Assembly (NCBI GenBank): GCA_008477525.1
Contig: SPDT01000007.1
Coordinates: 2,108,001 to 2,172,000 of the forward strand
Length of the DNA: 64,000 nt
Reading direction: 5' to 3'
DNA from: Hypomyces perniciosus
Lineage: Eukaryota; Ascomycota; Sordariomycetes; Hypocreales; Hypocreaceae
The position numbers and the translations under genes were made by a program. Below are positions 57,201-64,000 of the stretch, piece after piece. Position 1 is the first letter of the stretch. Every line of letters starts with the position of its first letter. Below the pieces are notes generated by a model that worked only from the letters and a program-made list of their open reading frames with translations, did not search any database and was not told where the DNA came from.

Positions 57201-57492
57201 AATCTCCAACCCACAGCCCTATTTCCTGATCATCTTTCCTTCTGCCAAGCTGCCTCGTTGCTTCGCGCATACTACCCCAAAGACCATGTGACTGTAGCCT
57301 CCCTCCCTAGAGCCTCCTACTCTTGGCGCATGCGACCGCTCCCTCTCTTGGATAACGCCCCTCGAATATTTCCGCGCGTTGCTAATATACCGAGGCACTC
57401 TATCGCCGATTTTCGACACATTCATACGACTATAGTACAACTCAGCATTACGACCTGACAGCCGCCGAGCGAGAGCTCGAGACACAGCAAAA
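54285..57492. other. Long intergenic region between divergent arginase and GT90 genes
   Basis: About 3.2 kb with no supported gene. It includes an AT-rich tract at 55336-55400 and several TACGAAGTACGAAG/TACTCCGT motifs near 56320-56350. A minus-strand frame at 55026-55271 has two hydrophobic stretches but no ATG. Promoters of both flanking genes lie at the ends. Confidence 0.45.
54611..54680. repeat. Short direct repeat
   Basis: Two copies of a roughly 26-base unit, CTAGTACCTTAGAGGTAAAG at 54611 and CTAGTAACTTAGAGGTAAAG at 54654, each followed by AAGC, spaced 43 bases apart. Only one or two mismatches separate them. Confidence 0.7.
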
Positions 57493-59507
57493 ATGTTCAA
57501 AATACTCCCGCCCGGGCTCTCCATGCGGAGGTCATCTGGGCTTTTGCGGTACATCGTCATAGCAGCCATCATGTTGGTAGCATTATATACATTCCGCAAC
57601 AACACGCTCGATATCGCCCGCTCGAAAAACCCAATCGATCGACCGGTGTCGAAGCCCGAAGTTCCGATTACAGATTCGAAGAAAGTCGGAGCAGATACGC
57701 CGTCCGTGGAGAAGAAACCGACTCAGAAGACACCCCCCACTGGCTCCTCGTCACCCACAGATGGTCACCCGATCGATAAACTTATATACGACGCACAGCT
57801 CACCTTTGCCGAATTGACTTCGAAGGAGTCCAAGACCATACAAGAGGCTGCCAAGGCATATCGCAAACGCCGTGGCCGTCATCCCCCGCCAGGCTTTGAG
57901 AAGTGGTTCGAGTTTGCTCGCGCACACAACGCACTAATTGTCGAGGACTTCTTTGACCAGATCTATCACGACCTTCAGCCTTTCTGGGGTATAGAAGCAG
58001 CCGTTCTTCGCAAGGAATCATGGGATTTCGAGATGACAATCAATGTTCGCAATGGCACCGCTACTGCTGGTAGCGACTTTTTCTGGACCAAGATCTGGCT
58101 CAACATGGTTAAATCAGTCGAACATCTATTACCCGACATGGATCTGGCACTGAATGCGATGGATGAGCCAAGGATGGTTGTACCCTTCGAAGATGTGAAG
58201 GGATATATGGAGAAAGCGGCAACGACGTTCAAAATGCCCAAGGCAAAATCTGTTATTCGCGAGTTTCAACGGCTTCCTCCACCCGGAAAAGGTGACTTGG
58301 ACGTCAAGACCCGCCCGAAGAACTTTGAGGATACAAGTACGTAGCCCTCTTGATTATGGTCTGTCAGGTTTCAGTTTCAAACTAACGTCTCTGTATAGAG
58401 CCATACTGGGCCATTGCTCGACGTGGCTGTGGCCCCGACAGCTTAGCCCAGAAGGTCGGCCTTGAGGAGTGGTTCGACAAGCCTCCCACCATCAATTCAA
58501 AGTACGCCGCGCCACATATGTACAAGGGCTTCGTCTCCAACTACACGCTCTCAACCGAAGTCTGCCACCAGCCAGACTTGCAGACTCTAGAGGGTGTCTT
58601 TATTCAACCACTCTCCACCTCCGCAAGCAAGGTCCTGTTTCCCATGTTTGGCGGTTCCAAATTGGCTGTAAACAACGAGATTTTGCTCCCTGCGCCTATG
58701 TATTGGAACGAAGAAGAACGATTCACTGGCGGTAGTGATCATGGCATCTCCTGGGCTGAGAAGCAGAACAAAGCCATCTGGCGCGGTGTCGCAACGGGAG
58801 GCCACAACAACGAGCATAATTGGCGAGGATTTCAACGACACCGTATCGTCGCAATGAGTAACGGCACTACAGTCTCTCGGGTCGAGAAAGGCGAGGAGCC
58901 GGAGAATTTTGCGCTCCCCGAAAAGGAGTATAAGCTTCAGGCACAAAAGGATGGTAAGCTGGGTGAGTGGATCGATGAATGGACAGATGTCAGCTTCACC
59001 GACCTCAACTGTTCGCCTCAACAAGATGGCAAATGTCACTACAACAACCACTACTTTACGCCGGCTCAGGGCCTTAAGATGGCACAGCAGTTTGATTTCA
59101 AGTTCCTCCCTGATATTGACGGCAACTCGTTTTCCGGGCGTTATCTTGGCTTCCTGCGGTCAACCTCACTTCCTATCAAGTCAACAATCTTTCGAGAGTG
59201 GCATGATAGCCGCCTCGTAGCTTGGAAACACTTTGTGCCCATGGACAACCGATTTGTGGACTATTATGGCATCATGGAGTACTTCCTCGGATACAAGGGC
59301 CACAATGACCACGACCGAGCCGCCGAGAAGATAGCCACTGAGGGCAAGGAGTGGGCAGAGAAGGTGCTGCGCAAGGAGGATATGTCGATCTATGTTTTGA
59401 GACTGCTATTGGAGTACGCGCGTCTCCTAGACGATAAGAGGGAAAGCCTGGGCTGGGTAGACGATGTCCTCAAGGATCCCTCGTTGGAGAAGACATGGAA
59501 ACGGTAG
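57493..59507 (+). CDS. GT90 (CAP10/CAP59-like) glycosyltransferase
   Basis: Two exons (57493-58336 and 58399-59507; intron gtacgt...tatag) give 650 residues. A type II membrane anchor (YIVIAAIMLVALYTF, about residues 20-34) is followed by a Pro/Ser/Lys-rich stem, so the enzyme is probably in the Golgi lumen. The CAP10 domain has CGPDSLAQKVGLEEWFD, NKAIWRGVATGGHNN, the QRHRIVAM segment, and the diagnostic DGNSFSGRYLGFLRSTSLPI with STIFREWHDSRL and WKHFVPMDNRF. Family members transfer xylose or glucose to cell-wall or capsule glycans and proteins; donor and acceptor are unknown here. Confidence 0.92.
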
Positions 59508-60282
59508 TGATGACATATCCCGCATGCAGGATGACCAGGTATGATGATCTATGGACTTCAGGCAATTCGCTTTGGATAGGCTGGTGGCGGCGTTTGGCGT
59601 GCAGGCTTCTTATTAGGTACACTGTCGTATTGGTGAGTAAATACCCATGGGATGGGCTGTGAGCTGTTTGTACGAGTAGCGAACGAGAAATAGGTGAACG
59701 GGAGACAGCAGTAGATACAGCATCGGGCCGGTTTTTTTCTGGTACTACGGAGTACTCCGTACTATCAATGCATTGTTCCTTTCCTTGAATTCCATCATGT
59801 CTGGAGTGACGTACTAGATCATAGCCATACATCCAATTCCAGTAATTGATGATGGTTTGTCCTGGTCATACAGCTGAATTTGGCTAATACTGGCCTGCCC
59901 ACTGGAAACTTTCGTTCAATAGGGGATGCGGTACTTCGTACTTCGTAGTGCGCTGTTGCACTTCGTACAGGGCCTCAAGCCGCTATTATCAGCCGCTGGC
60001 GAGAGCCTGCAGCCCCCGTTAGCGTGTCGCTCGGCTGGGCTGCGGGCGCCCGGGGTGGTGGCTCTGGCAACGGCGCCCAATCCACATTTTCCCTGACTGG
60101 GGCCCAAGACGGATTCAAGGCTTGAGCGCGCCGCCAGAAGCAAAACCACCATCCACCACATCTCTAGTCTTACTCCTTTGGCTATATATCGTATCCCAGC
60201 TGGTATCATCGCCCCCCCGCCCCCTTGCGGCTCGTCCAAAGCATTCGCCCAGACCGAGAGAGAAACATCCCCAAGATGCACC
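59508..60282. other. Intergenic region upstream of the MTOC gene
   Basis: About 775 bases. Dense TACTTCGTA/TACGGAGTACTCCGTA motifs at about 59741-59762 and 59930-59965 form near-palindromes. A TATA-like CTATATATCG lies at about 60181-60190, roughly 95 bases before the MTOC gene ATG. Confidence 0.45.
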
Positions 60283-63200
60283 ATGGCTGGCGCGGATGAG
60301 ACCAACGCCCACGATCCCGAATCGCTTCCCTCCCCGGCAGCGCGTCTCGAGGTTGACGGCGCAGATACTCCAGCTCGAACGCGGACGCGGACGCAGACGA
60401 TATCCATATTTGAAGCCGCGAAGATGAGCGAGCCGTCGCCTCGGCAGCAGGCACAAAGGCACGAGAATGTGTCGACGGCATCGCAGGACGACAGCGTACC
60501 TCCCAGACGGTCCCCAGCGCAGGCGCAGATGACATTAGAAGTGCCAACGGCCACTAGAGGGGGGCTGTTAAGACCGCTGGAGGCAGAGACCAGCTACATT
60601 GAGACAACAGCGATAGAGCCTACCATGGCCCCTGATGAAACAATATCAGAAGAGGCTGTTCGGGAACACTTCCAGGACATCGAGTCTAGCTTCTTGCCCA
60701 CCTTGTCGCCCGTCCCCACGGGTACTACGAATTTCCAAGGTGGCATTGACGATACCTACGTGTTTGATTCCCCGACAAAAAAGGCGCCTAGGCAGCCCAT
60801 TCGACACCATATTGAGCCAGAACCCGCGCGTGAGCCAGAACCAGAACCTGAACCTGAACCTGAGCCTCAACATGAGCCTCAACATGAGCCCGAGCCTGAG
60901 TACGAGATCGAGCCAGAACCGGAGGCGGATTTGACTGGTGTCAGCAATACCACCTCAAACTTGGAAAACTTCGACTCGTCTCCCACAACGGCTGCAGCAG
61001 CCAGGTCCATCTCTCGCGCCGCAAGTATGGTGTACCACCCCCCGAAGGAGCCCATGACCGAGGATGAAGAAGACGACCGAGATATCCAGGAAGACTCCTT
61101 CATTTCTAGCGCGGATGACCCAGACCAGGACAATTCTCTATTACAGTCCCAGATGCTCTCTGATCGGTTCGATGCGGGAGACACCCCTGGGTTTGCCCTA
61201 CGCGGCAAGCGGCCCAAGTTCCTCCGCAGTCGCTACGGCAGCCAGCGATCCTCGACCTCATCGTTTGTCACCAACCCTGAATCTCACGACGGGAGCGACG
61301 CTACCGTTGGCCTTGGTTTGGACTATGCCTTGCACTCAGGGGGAGCCGTACCTGCTCTGGGTATGCCCCGAGCCCCGACTCACCTCCTTCCGAGATCGAT
61401 CAGCATGGGAAGTATGGTCTCGGGCTTTGGCACTGATGAGTACGGGGATATGACAACGCAGCAACTCGAGACGCTCGCCGAAGTTGACACCCCCGAACGA
61501 TTCCGAGAAAGTTATATGATGAGGACCCCCAAGGCCAAGGACAACATCAGCACCGCTCCAACGGACATAGTAATAGCCCAGCATGTCAAAAATGTGCAAG
61601 TCCCCGAATCGCTGCAAAGGGAATTCAAGTTCAAGAACGGGTTGGAAACGCCACGTGGACCGCCGAGTGTTGCCATCAGCACAAAAACGGAGAAGAATAG
61701 CAAGAATCTGACGTTGAAGGAGCAGAGCAGCACAATTGAGAGGCTATCCAAGGAAAATTTTGATCTGAAGCTCAAGGTTATGTTCCTGAGTGATCGATTG
61801 GATAGGTTGTCCGAGCAGGGCATCAAGGAGATGATTCAAGAGAACGTCGAACTTAAGATGAGTCTTGCCGTTCAGCAGCGTGAGAATAAGCTTCTACGGC
61901 GAAGAGTTAAGGATCTTGAAAAGCAAGTGAGGGATGAGGAGGCAAGACCCAGCACAGCACGTAGTGCTGCATCTTCAACAGACCAGACTGCTCGAATGGG
62001 AGATGAAGGTGCTCAGGAGAGAGAGGCAGAGCTGGTTTACCTGCGCGAGCGCGTGGAGGCATACGTCAAAGAGATTGAGCGTCTGCGAGACGAGCACACC
62101 AACAGAGAGTCGGAAAAGAGGAAGTTGGCAGACATTGTCAAAGCATTCGGTGAGAGGACGGGCGACAATCTTGGTCGTCAGGAAGAGGCCGATGTTTGGA
62201 AAGACCTGCTGGAACAGGAGACTGCTCGCAGAGAGCAAGCGGATGAAGACAACAGAAAGCTACGAGATGAGGTATTCCGACTTAAGAAGGAGTTGACCGC
62301 TGCTGCAACTGCAGGCATGATGCATCATACAACAAACATTTACAACATCACTAAGAAGCCCCGGGATCGGAATGGATCGCCCAGTCGTCCAGTGTCTGGT
62401 TTATCTGGAGAAGGAGACGGTTCCCACGCCAACTTCAGCGCTGCTAGCACCCTTGTTGACGAGCTACGCCGAGAGAGCGAGCAGTTGCGTCATGAGAACG
62501 CCGAACTTCGCCGCGAGGTTGGTGCCCAGACCTCCATGCTCACCTCTAGGAATCGAGAAAAAGAGCGTCTATATCAGGAGATAGAAGACCTTAAGATGGC
62601 CCAACGACGTGGAGGTCCTGCGCCTTCCACCATTGACAGTCTCCTCGAGCGATCCGCCTCCCGTGCAGGCGGGCATGAACGATCACAATCTCGTGGAAGT
62701 CTCAGGACGAGACAGACATCAGTTGAGGAGGAGGCTGAGCGTGAAGAACTGGAAAACAAGCTCGCAGACCTACGGGACAAAGTCAGCGAGGTCAAGCTCT
62801 CCAACCAAGACTTGCAGAGAGAGCTGGATAAGTGCATGGTGGATTTCGAAGAGCTTGCCAATACTAAGCGCGAGGTTGAGGACCATGCTACGAAGTTGCA
62901 AGAAGATGTGGACAATTTGACAAGCGATCTGATTGCTTTGCAAGCAGAACGAGATGAGGCCTTGCGAGAGCAAAACGACCTGGAGAACAGCTTCGAGGAG
63001 CTTCGCAATGAGGCGCAGCAAGAAATCGACACACTGGATGCTGAGGTCAATCGACTTCAAGAAGACCTGAACGATCGCTCCGAAAATTTCGAAAGTCTGC
63101 AGAAAGAGATGCGAAAGATGAGCGAGGCTCTCCTCGGCCTGGAAGATGAACAGGAACACAAGCTCCGCCACATCCAGCAACTGGAAGAAGATCAGGCCAG

Positions 63201-64000
63201 CCAAGCCCACCGTATTCAACACCTCGAGCAGGAGTTGGAGTCTTCTAACAAGGAACTTGAAGAACTGGAACACAAGCTCCTGGAAGCCAATGAGAAGAAC
63301 CAGCGTCTCTCAGTTCAGCAAGAGTCGTCGCAGGGTGAAATTGCCTTCCTCCGCGAAGAGCAGGAGGCTGACAAAATTCGCATTGGGGACCTGGAAGCAG
63401 CCCTTTCCAACGTTGAGCGTTGCCTCGAGGATGAGAAAGAACGAGTAAAGGAGCTGGAGACCCGGATGCAGGAAGATCGTATACAGTGGGAAGACATTAC
63501 CACGAAGAAGGATGCGGATGTTCAGCAGATATTTGCAAATCTCCAACGAGATGCTGCTGGTGCTAAGGACGAAGTTAGGCGGTTGCGTAAGAGTTTGTCG
63601 TCTCGTGAAGTCGAAGCAACGGAGTGGAAGGAAAGGTTGTTGGAGCTTGAAAACAATTTGAGAGAGGCGCTGGGTGACTTGAATGGCACCCGTTCCTCGC
63701 TCCTTAAGGTACGTTTTGCACTGTTTGTCCCCGAGTTGACCAAATGCTAACATACTTGGCCACAGTCCATAGCGAGGATGCAGCGAGAACTCGAGAACAC
63801 CATTCGTGAGCTCGATACTTCCAAGGCCTCTTTGGTCGAGAAGGACCGCATTATTAAGCAGCGCGATTCACTCCTGGAATCGCACGCTCTCGAAACTCGC
63901 AAAGTCACCGAGCTGCTTGAAAAGGAGCGCGTTGCCCACCGCAATACCAAGTCTCAGTTTGAATCGTTCCAGAAGACGCATCAGCATCTCAGCCGGACTG
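60283..64000 (+). CDS. apsB: ApsB/Mto1-type microtubule-organising centre protein (partial, 3' end beyond window)
   Basis: Exon 1 is 60283-63708 and exon 2 starts at 63766 and runs past the window edge; the intron gtacgt...ccacag is phase 0. At least 1220 residues are visible. The N-terminus is disordered, with an EP-rich repeat (AREPEPEPEPEPEPQHEPQ). At about residues 480-540 lies the centrosomin CM1 motif (NLTLKEQSSTIERLSKENFD and LKLKVMFLSDRLDRL), which recruits gamma-tubulin complexes. Nearly everything after it is coiled coil (for example EIERLRDEHTNRESEKRKL and LEQELESSNKELEELEHK). The protein should act at septal or cytoplasmic microtubule-organising centres. Start chosen at ATG 60283 (caccATGGCT); upstream in-frame codons lack an ATG. 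The C-terminal localisation domain is not in the window. Confidence 0.88.

Noticed and set aside
60800..60940. Possible separate repeat element (EP-coding repeat)
   Set aside because: It is an in-frame low-complexity part of the ApsB/Mto1 exon.

Overview
The window is nuclear DNA from a filamentous ascomycete. Genes carry short introns (about 47-70 nt) with GT-AG or occasional GC-AG ends and CTAAY-like branch sites. The gene set includes a Zn2Cys6 regulator, a psi-factor oxygenase (Ppo), a UstYa (DUF3328) protein, a GT90 enzyme and an ApsB/Mto1-type MTOC protein, which points to Pezizomycotina. Sordariomycetes/Hypocreales is my best guess, not proven. Exon boundaries below were derived by hand from splice signals and frame continuity.

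Layout. 1-4.2 kb holds no recognisable gene. 4.2-13 kb looks like a sugar/uronate catabolic cluster: Zn2Cys6 regulator, MFS sugar transporter, aldehyde dehydrogenase and GH88 unsaturated glucuronyl hydrolase. 13.3-17.2 kb has two uncharacterised genes whose frames are broken at short homopolymers; one encodes an HELIH (HExxH) motif.

17.5-19.5 kb is the most interesting part. A five-exon UstYa-family gene with two HxxHC motifs is divergent from a tiny two-exon gene. The small gene encodes a signal peptide followed by three near-identical 14-residue units separated by Lys-Arg Kex2 sites, each ending in a DESYLPQ core. This is the architecture of a dikaritin-type (ustiloxin-like) RiPP locus. A second aldehyde dehydrogenase and a secreted carboxylesterase follow (19.8-23.8 kb) and may or may not belong to it.

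24-34.6 kb is an AT-rich, repeat-bearing zone with an ABCC transporter pseudogene, a small bacterial-looking protein, a secreted protein of unknown function, a T4-type (GH24-like) lysozyme gene, a nested terminal-inverted-repeat transposon with a FAR1-like remnant, and an intron-containing tRNA-Ala(AGC).

34.7-64 kb is mostly conserved housekeeping: a Ppo oxygenase whose P450 half has lost its heme-thiolate cysteine, an AMSH-like JAMM deubiquitinase, prefoldin subunit 6, Vps4, an mtTFB/Mtf1-like factor, an N/Q/D-rich small protein, a MARVEL-like membrane protein, arginase, a GT90 glycosyltransferase and the 5' part of ApsB/Mto1, which runs off the right edge.
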